Source: Vibrio sinaloensis (GTDB lineage Bacteria > Pseudomonadota > Gammaproteobacteria > Enterobacterales > Vibrionaceae). Taken from it: 64,000 bases of DNA. The stretch covers positions 2,356,001 to 2,420,000 of the forward strand of contig NZ_CP096199.1 of NCBI RefSeq assembly GCF_023195835.1, in the 5' to 3' direction. The position numbers and the translations under genes were made by a program. Under the pieces are notes generated by a model. That model did not search any database and was not told where the DNA came from. It worked only from the letters and a program-made list of their open reading frames with translations. Position 1 is the first letter of the stretch. Every line of letters begins with the position of its first letter. This document shows, one piece after another, positions 20,859 to 28,980 of the stretch.

Positions 20859-20897
20859 TTAGGCTTGTAAAACTAAGGTTTAGAATTACAAGCCTAA
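20859..20897 (-). promoter_or_regulatory. Stem-loop between the two flp genes
   Basis: TTAGGCTTGTAA at 20859-20870 is a perfect 12-bp inverted repeat of TTACAAGCCTAA at 20886-20897, with CTAA/TTAG allowing further pairing in the 15-base loop. After the stem in the transcript comes CTGTTTTAGGGGG, so it is at best a partial terminator. It probably stabilises the first flp mRNA and limits read-through into the rest of the operon, and it lies directly upstream of the second flp ribosome binding site. Confidence 0.65.
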
Positions 20898-20958
20898 ATA
20901 AATAGTAGTAGGGGGTTTGATAAAATGCTTACATTAATATCAATTATTCTCTCGAGGC

Positions 20959-21156
20959 TTAAACCCCTCCAGCATCACCACCAGCTGGTGCTTCATCAAA
21001 AATGGTGTTCAACTCATCAGAAAGTAACCCTCCTAGTTGGTCAAATACAGTCGCTAGAGCGATAACGATCAAACCTGCACCTACCACGTATTCGACCACA
21101 GTCAAACCTTCTTCGTCTTGAATAAAGTCGGTGATGTTTTTAATTAGCTTGCTCAT
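20959..21156 (-). CDS. flp: Flp-type prepilin, first copy (65 residues)
   Basis: Major structural pilin of the Tad system. The start is taken as the ATG at 21156, 7 bases after AAGGAGA; an in-frame ATG eight codons upstream has no such site. Leader MSKLIKNITDFIQDEEG is cut before LTVVEY; the Flp motif VVEYVVGAGLIVIAL follows and forms the pilin helix. The C-terminus (FDEAPAGGDAGGV) is acidic and Gly-rich, an extension missing from the second copy. First gene of the tad operon. Confidence 0.93.
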   Translation of the reverse strand: MSKLIKNITDFIQDEEGLTVVEYVVGAGLIVIALATVFDQLGGLLSDELNTIFDEAPAGGDAGGV

Positions 21157-21606
21157 GATGTGTCTCCTTCCAAAGTTCATTAAGCTGTGCGCTTATTGAT
21201 AAATTTAGAGATATTGAGCAACAACAGTTAGGACTTTCTTATCCATTGATAGGACTTTTTTGTCATCAATTTGGTTAAAAAAACGGAAGTGCAAATAATT
21301 TTGTTGAGCTAAATCCAATTTTTAAAATAAAAACTCTATCTCAGACCTATAACACGAATCACTAATATTCAAATAGATAAGAACAAGTTTCCGTAACCGA
21401 TGAACTATAATGTGAATAATTTCTTAATGTCTCAATAGTAAGACTTGACAAAATCTATCAAAAACAAAAATGGGATATTAGTTCAAATAATAAACAGATA
21501 AATTATAAACGAGCTCAATAGCAAACTTGCTGCATTTCTGTTTCTAAGGCTAAGCTGAAAGTTGTACTACTCGCCCTACTGATATTTAAGAGGTTTAGAA
21601 TCTAGC
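21157..21606. promoter_or_regulatory. AT-rich intergenic control region between flp and AraC-family gene
   Basis: A 450-base gap with no credible gene. It contains a direct repeat TAGGACTTT at 21229-21237 and 21250-21258, a 21-base offset that places both on the same DNA face, and a near copy TAAGACTT at 21439-21446. The repeats lie about 75-100 bases upstream of the flp start, where an activator of the leftward tad promoter would bind. No confident -10/-35 pair was picked for either direction. Confidence 0.5.
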
Positions 21607-22344
21607 GTGGATGTACTTCATAAAGGCTACTGGCTTGGTCAATCAATCACCTACGTACCCAAAGATATGGTACGTAACTTAGAACAGCACTTTCATCTGC
21701 TTGACTACGGTTACGATGTGTCTGTTTTGAGTGAGTCCGACATCCATTTTTGTTTCTTCTTTTATGAAAGCACCTTTCATTCTCTGTTTCTTACCGCAGT
21801 CAAGCTATGTCAAAACTTAGATAAAAAGCTAGTGGTGATTCACGCCCAGCCGCTTCCAGCTGAGTTTGATGAGTTGGAGGTGATGTTTGCTTCGTTCAAT
21901 ATAGAAACCGATGATATGCACCTTTGGGTTGAGGAGCTCAACAAGCAAGTCATCTATCAGTTTACTCAACATCAAGACATTTTGGACATCCATAAGCTCA
22001 CCCAAAATCACACCAACAAACACATCAGCAAAGATTTGGTGGAAATGCTGCGATATATAGAAAAAAACTTATCGCGTACTATTCGTGAAGAGGACGTGGC
22101 CGAATACTGTCATTACTCAGTGACCTATTTTTCCAAGTTTTTTCACAAAACCATTGGAGTGAGCTTTCGTGACTATTTAACCTTGAAACGCATCGCGTTA
22201 GCCAAGCAACTACTGGTCAGTGATAAAAAGGAGAAAATTTCATTCATCGCTTTTCAGTGTGGCTATAACGATGTGTCTTACTTCTCAAGGATATTCAAAA
22301 AGAAAACCGGAATTAGCCCTGCCACCTACCGTCAACTACACTAA
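21607..22344 (+). CDS. AraC-family transcriptional regulator
   Basis: 245-residue regulator. The C-terminal ~100 residues hold the two AraC helix-turn-helix motifs (EEDVAEYCHYSVTYFSKFFH and ISFIAFQCGYNDVSYFSRIF) and the family ending KKKTGISPATYRQ. The N-terminal ~140 residues have no recognised ligand domain. The start is GTG at 21607; no ATG exists between it and the upstream stop, and the nearest AAGAGG is about 13 bases away, so an internal start cannot be excluded. It is divergent from flp and is the best candidate regulator of the tad operon. Confidence 0.85.
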   Translation: MDVLHKGYWLGQSITYVPKDMVRNLEQHFHLLDYGYDVSVLSESDIHFCFFFYESTFHSLFLTAVKLCQNLDKKLVVIHAQPLPAEFDELEVMFASFNIETDDMHLWVEELNKQVIYQFTQHQDILDIHKLTQNHTNKHISKDLVEMLRYIEKNLSRTIREEDVAEYCHYSVTYFSKFFHKTIGVSFRDYLTLKRIALAKQLLVSDKKEKISFIAFQCGYNDVSYFSRIFKKKTGISPATYRQLH

Positions 22345-22470
22345 CGGTGTCATGGTCACAAGATGAACGCAAACTAACGATTAATGCTTTCATCCCTTTA
22401 AGTGCGCATGCTAGAGTTAACATTCTATTAACAATAAATATAACATTTGCCAATAACACGGAGTTAGAGA

Positions 22471-24156
22471 ATGATTCAGCCTAACGAGTTGAGCAAACCA
22501 ACCTGTGCTCTCCCGCCACCGAATGAAATGATCTTAAAATGGGCTGCGGAGCGGCCTGATCAAGTCTACCTAAAACAAACCATCAACCGTCAACATGTTG
22601 AGTTTACTTATGCTCAAGTCGCCGACCAAGCGCTAAAACTCGTTAGTGCGCTCAATGACTTAGGGGTTAAGCCAGGCGATAAAGTCGCCTTGATTTCAAA
22701 GAACTGCGCCGAGTGGTTTATTTGCGATCTCGCCATGATGCTCGGGGACTTTGTCAGTGTGCCGATTTTCCCAACTGCCGGCGCTGATACGATTGAATAC
22801 TGTTTGACCCACAGTGAAAGTAAGGCAATGATTGCCGGTAAACTTGATGATGCCTCAGCAACACAACAAGTGATCGATAGCGTTGCAGATATCATCACCA
22901 TTGCGTTGCCTTACGACTCCGCGCCGCGATGCCAGCATCAGTATACAGATTTGATAGCAGCAGCATCACCGAGTGACGCTCGCCCACAACATTATGACGA
23001 TAAACTGATGTCTATTGTGTATACCTCTGGCACCTCGGGGCTTCCAAAAGGGGCAATGCTCACCTATGGAGCATTCTGCTGGTCTGCGCAACAACTGATC
23101 AATCACATCGGTATCGAAGAAGAAGATCGCTTATTCTCCTACTTGCCGCTGGCACACATTACCGAACGCGTCTATATTTTCGGCTCATCAATCATGGGCG
23201 GGGTCGAAACAGCCTTTCCTGAATCGCTCGACACCTTCATTGAAGATGTCAAAATGCAAAGACCGACGCTATTTATCTCAGTCCCACGTTTATGGACGCT
23301 GTTCCAACAACGGATTCAAGACAAACTTCCGCCCAAAAAACTTAATTTGCTGCTCAAGATTCCATTCGTTAACTCATTGATTAAGAAAAAACTGGCTGAA
23401 GGGCTCGGATTAGACAAAGCTCGAGTACTTGGTTGTGGTTCTGCGCCGGTTTCTCCTGCTCTACTCGAGTGGTATCGCAGTGTCGGCTTAAACATCACCG
23501 AAGCATGGGGCATGACCGAATCATTTGCCTACAGCACATTAAACTACCCATTCAGAGCAGATAAAATCGGCAGTGTCGGTAATGCCGGGCCGGGAATTGA
23601 GCTCAAGATAGCTGCAGATGATGAAATCATGGTGCGAAGCAAAGGCATGTTTTCGGGGTACTACAAAAACGATATTGCGACGCAAGAGTCATTTGATTCA
23701 GAAGGATGGCTGCATACTGGTGATATTGGTGCGATTGACAGTGAAGGTTATCTCACCATTCAAGGGCGTAAAAAAGATACCTTTAAAACGGCAAAAGGTA
23801 AGTTCGTCGCCCCTGTACCGATCGAGAAAAAACTGTTTGAGTACAGCCGAGTTGAGATGATGTGTTTGATTGGCCTTGGCCTGCCAGCACCTATCTTGTT
23901 AGTTGTGCCGCATGACTTCCCTAACTTCGATCGAGCTCGCTACGAGAGAACCACAAAGAAAGTGATCGCACGAATGAACGCTGAACTGGAATCTCACGAA
24001 CAGATCAAAGGGGTGTTGATGATCAAAGACCCTTGGACCATAGAAAACGGGATTCTAACCCCAACATTGAAGATCAAGCGCCACGTTCTTGAGCAGAAAT
24101 ACCACGATGTAGGACAAAATTGGCCAAAAGGTCAGCTCGTTGTATGGGAAGAGTAA
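22471..24156 (+). CDS. AMP-binding acyl-CoA synthetase (long-chain fatty acid-CoA ligase type)
   Basis: 561-residue adenylate-forming enzyme that would activate a carboxylic acid, probably a fatty acid, to its CoA thioester through an acyl-AMP. Motifs: A3 YTSGTSGLPKG at about 184-194, A5 AWGMTES, the hinge/A8 region WLHTGDIG and GRKKDTFKTAKGK, and a C-terminal LTPTLKIKR with the catalytic Lys. The A8 sequence resembles the eukaryote-like long-chain ligases (FAA/bubblegum type) more than E. coli FadD. Good ribosome site (GGAGTTAGAGA). It is a single-gene unit ending in a terminator. Confidence 0.9.
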   Translation: MIQPNELSKPTCALPPPNEMILKWAAERPDQVYLKQTINRQHVEFTYAQVADQALKLVSALNDLGVKPGDKVALISKNCAEWFICDLAMMLGDFVSVPIFPTAGADTIEYCLTHSESKAMIAGKLDDASATQQVIDSVADIITIALPYDSAPRCQHQYTDLIAAASPSDARPQHYDDKLMSIVYTSGTSGLPKGAMLTYGAFCWSAQQLINHIGIEEEDRLFSYLPLAHITERVYIFGSSIMGGVETAFPESLDTFIEDVKMQRPTLFISVPRLWTLFQQRIQDKLPPKKLNLLLKIPFVNSLIKKKLAEGLGLDKARVLGCGSAPVSPALLEWYRSVGLNITEAWGMTESFAYSTLNYPFRADKIGSVGNAGPGIELKIAADDEIMVRSKGMFSGYYKNDIATQESFDSEGWLHTGDIGAIDSEGYLTIQGRKKDTFKTAKGKFVAPVPIEKKLFEYSRVEMMCLIGLGLPAPILLVVPHDFPNFDRARYERTTKKVIARMNAELESHEQIKGVLMIKDPWTIENGILTPTLKIKRHVLEQKYHDVGQNWPKGQLVVWEE

Positions 24157-24179
24157 CACTCTAAACCTTAAACGCCACA

Positions 24180-24212
24180 AGGAGAGCCGGTTAACGCTCT
24201 CCTTTTTCTTTT
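24180..24212 (+). terminator. Rho-independent terminator after acyl-CoA synthetase gene
   Basis: AGGAGAGC pairs with GCTCTCCT across a short GGTTAA-type loop (24180-24202), followed by TTTTCTTTT. Confidence 0.85.
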
Positions 24213-24263
24213 ACTGTAAAGCGATTATGATTCTCTCATCTCGAAAAATAGTAGGACACCAAT

Positions 24264-25163
24264 ATGGATGCAAGGCTGCATCATCTAGCGGGATTGCGTT
24301 ATTTTGAAGTTGCCGCACGGCTGAACAGTTACAGTCGAGCTGCCGATGAACTGTGTATTAGCCAAGCGGCCGTGAGCCAAAAGATTCGACAACTCGAAGA
24401 TGGCTTGGGCTGTAAGCTGTTTGTTCGTGATGGCCGTGAAATGCGCCTTACGGAGCAAGGGAAGATCTTGTTTAGGCATGTAGCTCAAGGATTTGAGTCG
24501 ATAGTCAGCGGCCTCAATCAAATTCAAAATGAGCCAGTTGATGGTCTGCTTTGCGTCAGTTCTACGCCTTCTTTTGCCTCTCGCTGGCTACTACCTCGGC
24601 TGTGGAAGTTTTCGACTCAATACCCAAACATTCCAATTCGTATCATTACCAGTTGTGATGCGCCGAATCTCAAACAGGGCGATGCCGATATCGCTATCTG
24701 GCAAGGAGAAGATCTAGACACGCCGAGTGGACAAAATCTGCATAAAGAATTTCTGTTTGAAGAAAGTATTTATCCTTTCTGCTCTCCCCACCTAGCCAGA
24801 ACAATCGGTTTATCTGAACCAAAACAGTTACTCAATGCTTGGCTGATTCACTATGAGTCTGGCGGTTATCCCTGGCAAACATGGTTTGCTCAAGCCGGGG
24901 TCACCATGAACAAGGACTCCGTTCAATGGATGGATGTGAGCACTTTCGATCATGCTATGAATGCGGTAATGGCAGGTCACGGCGCTTGTTTGGCATCAGA
25001 CTCTTTAGCTAACGACTATGTGGAGAGAGGGTTACTCATCAAACCATTTGAGATTGGCATGACACCGGGTATTCAATTCAATCTTTTCTATGATGATGAG
25101 TCCCCGCGGAGAAAACGAATTGCTGCGTTCGCTAATTGGTTACATAACGAGATTGCAGAGTAG
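24264..25163 (+). CDS. LysR-family transcriptional regulator (GcvA-like)
   Basis: 299-residue regulator. The LysR winged helix is at residues 5-65 (GLRYFEVAARLNSYSRAADEL, SQAAVSQKIRQLE), and the effector domain begins with GLLCVSSTPSFASRWLLPRL, the wording typical of the GcvA/AmpR-like group. Starts at the ATG at 24264. The neighbours do not name a target: the acyl-CoA synthetase gene upstream is closed by a terminator, and a convergent DUF1127 gene follows. Confidence 0.9.
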   Translation: MDARLHHLAGLRYFEVAARLNSYSRAADELCISQAAVSQKIRQLEDGLGCKLFVRDGREMRLTEQGKILFRHVAQGFESIVSGLNQIQNEPVDGLLCVSSTPSFASRWLLPRLWKFSTQYPNIPIRIITSCDAPNLKQGDADIAIWQGEDLDTPSGQNLHKEFLFEESIYPFCSPHLARTIGLSEPKQLLNAWLIHYESGGYPWQTWFAQAGVTMNKDSVQWMDVSTFDHAMNAVMAGHGACLASDSLANDYVERGLLIKPFEIGMTPGIQFNLFYDDESPRRKRIAAFANWLHNEIAE

Positions 25164-25173
25164 CTTAGCAACT

Positions 25174-25389
25174 TCACGTATCCCAATAGTAACGAATGCT
25201 TTCTCTGTAAGCTTCTTCCCTAGTCACTCCGATGTCTCTTAGTGAGTGCTCAGAGAGGTGTGACAACTCTCTGCGTGTTGTGTAGTTACGTTTCCACACT
25301 TTAGCATTAGTTAAGAATTTCTTTAGTAAAGAGCGGAAGACGGATTGTTTGCCAAACTCGTTAATGTACGTATTTTCCATGTTAACCAC
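25174..25389 (-). CDS. DUF1127 small protein
   Basis: 71-residue basic protein with the C-terminal DUF1127 motif LSEHSLRDIGVTREEAYRES, which is the compact Arg-rich domain shared with YjiS-like proteins. In alphaproteobacteria some DUF1127 proteins affect RNA turnover and phosphate or carbon physiology; the function in Vibrio is not known to me. It is convergent with the upstream LysR gene and divergent from the next LysR gene, so it may be a target of the latter. Confidence 0.85.
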   Translation of the reverse strand: MVNMENTYINEFGKQSVFRSLLKKFLTNAKVWKRNYTTRRELSHLSEHSLRDIGVTREEAYRESIRYYWDT

Positions 25390-25476
25390 CTTATTTGCAT
25401 TTATTGGCTAAATAATTAACCATAGAGGCATTCATCTCAAACGATACAAACTGACACTCAGTTAAGGTTTACTTAA

Positions 25477-26409
25477 GTGAATGATCGCTTACCTCCACTA
25501 CAGGGGCTTTACTATTTCTATACTGCGGCTAAGTTTGGTAGCTTTAAACGAGCCGCTGATGAGCTGTTTGTCTCCGCAGCCGCTATCAGTCAACAAATTC
25601 GCCAGTTAGAAGAGTCTTTAGGCGCCGATCTATTTATCCGTCAGCATCGAAAAGTGGTGTTAACCATGGAAGGTGAAGTACTTTTTGAGCAAGCGATGCG
25701 GGGATTTGAACACTTACAACAAGGTGTCAGACAGATAAACCGAGATCCCAATCCAAACCAATTGTCTATCTCTACGCTGCCCTCCTTCGCTCAGCATTGG
25801 TTGGTGCCTAAGATTGGCGATTTTCGCAATCAACACCCCGACCTGGAGTTGATGATAGAGCCCACCAGCCAATTAGCAGACTTTCAGAACTCTAGCCTAG
25901 ACTTATGCATTCGCTACGGGCCGGGAAATTATCCTAACCTAAGTGCCGTGCTATTGTTCGAGGAATTGCTCTACCCTGTTTGCCACCCTATTTATCAAGA
26001 ACAGCACGGCATCTATGATTTAAGCGACCTTACCGGTGCAGACTTAATTGAAGATTACTGGCGAGATTTAGATTGGGGGATCTGGCTTAACAACGCTGGT
26101 CACAGCACCTCTAAGCCGACGCTAAAATACAATGGCTCGCACTTTGTCTTAGAAGGTGCACTCTCAGTTCAAGGGGTAGCACTGGCAAAGCACACATTAG
26201 CTAAACGTTATATCGATGAGGGCAAACTAGTCAGAATAGGTAATTTGGCGCAAACCACTGACTACAACTACTATTTGTGCGCTCCACGCGCTTACTTCAA
26301 GCGCGACAAGATTAAGCGCTTTAGTGAATGGATTTTCGATCAAGCCAAGCAGAATCAATCTTTCGATGAATTGGGGCTAGAGATTATTGATAGTGGTAGC
26401 CCGAGGTGA
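25477..26409 (+). CDS. LysR-family transcriptional regulator (GcvA-like)
   Basis: 310-residue regulator with the winged helix at residues 5-65 (GLYYFYTAAKFGSFKRAADEL, SAAAISQQIRQLE) and an effector domain starting with QLSISTLPSFAQHWLVPKI. It is clearly paralogous to the LysR protein encoded at 24264-25163. The start is GTG at 25477, with TAAGG about 8 bases upstream; it gives the conserved N-terminal length, and no ATG fits better. Divergent from the DUF1127 gene. Confidence 0.88.
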   Translation: MNDRLPPLQGLYYFYTAAKFGSFKRAADELFVSAAAISQQIRQLEESLGADLFIRQHRKVVLTMEGEVLFEQAMRGFEHLQQGVRQINRDPNPNQLSISTLPSFAQHWLVPKIGDFRNQHPDLELMIEPTSQLADFQNSSLDLCIRYGPGNYPNLSAVLLFEELLYPVCHPIYQEQHGIYDLSDLTGADLIEDYWRDLDWGIWLNNAGHSTSKPTLKYNGSHFVLEGALSVQGVALAKHTLAKRYIDEGKLVRIGNLAQTTDYNYYLCAPRAYFKRDKIKRFSEWIFDQAKQNQSFDELGLEIIDSGSPR

Positions 26410-26460
26410 AAAGCGAGAAGCTAAGCGTTCTCTCAGGGCGAAACCCGTTCTCTAAAAACA

Positions 26461-26489
26461 AAAAAAAGCCCCAGTCTTTCGACTGGGGC
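26461..26489 (-). terminator. Rho-independent terminator of the EF-G gene
   Basis: On the minus strand GCCCCAGTC-GAAA-GACTGGGGC (26468-26489) is followed by a long T-tract (26461-26467 read as T). It ends the EF-G transcript; the right-hand side is less T-rich for the rightward LysR gene. Confidence 0.9.
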
Positions 26490-26516
26490 CTTAAAGCTAT
26501 CTAGCTAGAGTAGAAA

Positions 26517-28604
26517 TTACTTCTTAGCTTCGCGCTCTTTAACTTCTGCGATTACTTGCTCAGCAACGTTAGCTGGACAAGGTGCGTAGTGTGCGAACTC
26601 CATAGAGAACTGACCACGACCAGAAGTGATAGTACGTAGGTGACCGATGTAGCCAAACATTTCTGATAGAGGAACGTCTGCTTTAATACGAACGCCTGTA
26701 GTACCAGCTTGTTGGTCTTTGATCATACCACGACGACGGTTAAGGTCACCGATTACGTCACCAACGTTGTCTTCTGGAGTGAACACGTCAACTTTCATGA
26801 TAGGCTCAAGAAGTTGTGCGCCCGCTTTAGGCATAGACTGACGGAATGCACCTTTCGCTGCGATTTCGTAAGCGATAGCTGAAGAGTCAACTGCGTGGAA
26901 ACCACCGTCGAATAGTTCAACTTCTACGTCTAGCGTTGGGAAGCCAGCAAGAACACCAGTTTCCATCATAGATGCGAAACCTTTCTCTACTGCAGGCCAG
27001 AATTCTTTAGGTACGTTACCACCAACAACTGTTGACTTGAACGTGAAACCAGAATTCGCTTCACCTGGTTTGATACGGTAGTCGATTTTCGCGAACTGAC
27101 CAGAACCACCAGACTGCTTCTTGTGCGTGTAGCTATCTTCAACTGGTTGAGTGATAGTTTCACGGTAAGCTACCTGTGGAGCACCTACTTCTAGCTCAAC
27201 GCCGTAAGTACGCTTAAGGATGTCTACCTTGATGTCTAGGTGAAGTTCACCCATACCTTTCAGGATAGTTTCACCTGAATCTTCATCAGTCTCAACTTGG
27301 AAAGATGGATCTTCTGCAACCATCTTACCGATCGCGATACCCATCTTCTCAGTAGAACCTTTATCTTTAGGTGCTACAGCGATTGAGATTACTGGTTCTG
27401 GGAAGATCATCGCTTCAAGAGTACATTCATGCTTAGGATCACATAGAGTGTGACCAGTTTGAACGTTCTTCATACCAACGATAGCGATGATGTCACCCGC
27501 TTGCGCTTCAGTCAGTTCGTTACGCTCGTCTGCTTGCATTTCACACATACGACCGATACGTTCTGTCTTACCAGTTGCAGAGTTCAGGATAGTATCACCC
27601 TTCTTCATGCGACCAGAGTAGATACGGATGAAGGTTAGAGCACCGAAACGGTCATCCATGATCTTGAATGCTAGAGCGCGTAGCGGCTCATCTGCAGATA
27701 CAGTTGCAACATCACCAGTAGGCTCACCTGTTTCTGGATCTGTTAGCGGCTGAGGATCAACTTCGTGTGGTGCAGGTAGGTAGTCTACAACTGCGTCTAG
27801 TACTAGCTGAACACCCTTGTTCTTAAATGCAGAACCACAGAATGTTGGGAAGAATGCTAGGTCACGAGTACCTTTACGGATACAAGCTTTTAGTTGCTCA
27901 ATAGTTGGCTCTTCGCCTTCCATGTAAGCTTCCATTAGGTCGTCGTCTTGCTCTACAGCAGTCTCAACTAGCTCTTCACGGTATTGCTCAACGTCGTCAA
28001 CCATGTCCGCAGGAATGTCTTGGATTTCGTAGTTTTCTGGTAGGCCAGAATCATCCCAAACGTAAGCTTTACGGTTTAGTACGTCTACCACACCAACGAA
28101 ATCGTCTTCACGACCGATTGGCAGAGTCATAACTAGTGGGTTAGCACCTAGAACGTTCTTCACTTGGTCAACTACACGGAAGAAGTCTGCACCCATACGG
28201 TCTAGTTTGTTAACGAAGATTAGACGAGCAACTTCTGAGTCGTTCGCGTAGCGCCAGTTTGTTTCTGACTGAGGCTCAACACCACCAGAACCACAGAATA
28301 CACCGATACCACCGTCAAGAACTTTAAGTGAACGATATACTTCAACTGTAAAGTCAACGTGTCCCGGAGTATCGATAACGTTTAGGCGGTGGCCATTCCA
28401 CTCACAAGTTACCGCAGCAGACTGGATAGTGATACCACGCTCAGCTTCCTGCTCCATGAAGTCAGTCGTAGACTCACCGTCGTGTACTTCACCAGTTTTG
28501 TGGATTTTACCAGTAAGCTTAAGGATACGCTCAGTGGTGGTAGTTTTACCCGCATCAACGTGCGCGAAAATACCAATGTTTCTGTACTTTGATAAATCTG
28601 CCAT
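26517..28604 (-). CDS. fusA: Elongation factor G (stand-alone copy)
   Basis: 695-residue translational GTPase that drives translocation and ribosome recycling. G1 is [14 protein letters not shown]2 has RGITIQ, G3 DTPGHVDF, G4 NKLDRMGA; domains II-V follow with the usual lengths. The start is the [11 protein letters not shown]et at 28604, the normal EF-G N-terminus with AGAGTAAGAC upstream; an in-frame ATG 19 codons further up gives an unlikely extension. It stands alone, not next to rpsL, rpsG or tuf, which matches the second fusA gene known in Vibrio. Codon choice is strongly biased, as in highly expressed genes. Confidence 0.94.
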   Translation of the reverse strand: MADLSKYRNIGIFAHVDAGKTTTTERILKLTGKIHKTGEVHDGESTTDFMEQEAERGITIQSAAVTCEWNGHRLNVIDTPGHVDFTVEVYRSLKVLDGGIGVFCGSGGVEPQSETNWRYANDSEVARLIFVNKLDRMGADFFRVVDQVKNVLGANPLVMTLPIGREDDFVGVVDVLNRKAYVWDDSGLPENYEIQDIPADMVDDVEQYREELVETAVEQDDDLMEAYMEGEEPTIEQLKACIRKGTRDLAFFPTFCGSAFKNKGVQLVLDAVVDYLPAPHEVDPQPLTDPETGEPTGDVATVSADEPLRALAFKIMDDRFGALTFIRIYSGRMKKGDTILNSATGKTERIGRMCEMQADERNELTEAQAGDIIAIVGMKNVQTGHTLCDPKHECTLEAMIFPEPVISIAVAPKDKGSTEKMGIAIGKMVAEDPSFQVETDEDSGETILKGMGELHLDIKVDILKRTYGVELEVGAPQVAYRETITQPVEDSYTHKKQSGGSGQFAKIDYRIKPGEANSGFTFKSTVVGGNVPKEFWPAVEKGFASMMETGVLAGFPTLDVEVELFDGGFHAVDSSAIAYEIAAKGAFRQSMPKAGAQLLEPIMKVDVFTPEDNVGDVIGDLNRRRGMIKDQQAGTTGVRIKADVPLSEMFGYIGHLRTITSGRGQFSMEFAHYAPCPANVAEQVIAEVKEREAKK

Positions 28605-28980
28605 TGTCTTACTCTGTTTATAAGGTATAAATTGCGCGCAGAGTATATCACAATCTGTCAAGACTGATACCCTTGCAAGCGCGGTATGTTAAAAAAATTT
28701 TCGCTTTGATTTGCCACTGATAAAAGGTAGGCAAAAGCGTTTGTCGTGCTAAAAATCCATGCGTAAATAATAGACGATAATAATCTGTCAGCGGCTAATT
28801 TTTTCGCTCCTTGCTATCAACTTAATAGAGGAGCATTAACACTTTGCATAACAACTCACCTTGATTGCGAAAGCTCGTCAAACCCAATGATTATCTTGAG
28901 CCAATGTTGGAGTGTCTATTTTGCAGCCAATAAGCGCGAGATGATAGCAGACTTTTCAGCCACTACCCAGTCCTGTTGCT
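28605..28980. promoter_or_regulatory. Intergenic region upstream of EF-G gene
   Basis: 376 bases with no convincing gene. A candidate extended -10 on the minus strand (TGATATACT, 28642-28650) lies about 40 bases upstream of the EF-G start; no good -35 matches at 17 bases. An imperfect inverted repeat TTTGCC/GGCAAA flanked by CGCT/AGCG is present near 28700-28740. The rest is AT-rich and I see nothing else. The GGDEF gene ends at its right edge without an obvious terminator. Confidence 0.4.

Noticed and set aside
8399..21156. tad locus as a recently acquired island with integrase or direct repeats
   Set aside because: No integrase, transposase, tRNA-linked attachment site or flanking direct repeats were seen; acquisition is possible but not supported here.
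28604..28661. Longer EF-G start giving 714 residues
   Set aside because: The extra 19 residues are not part of EF-G; the Met at 28604 gives the conserved N-terminus and has a suitable ribosome site.
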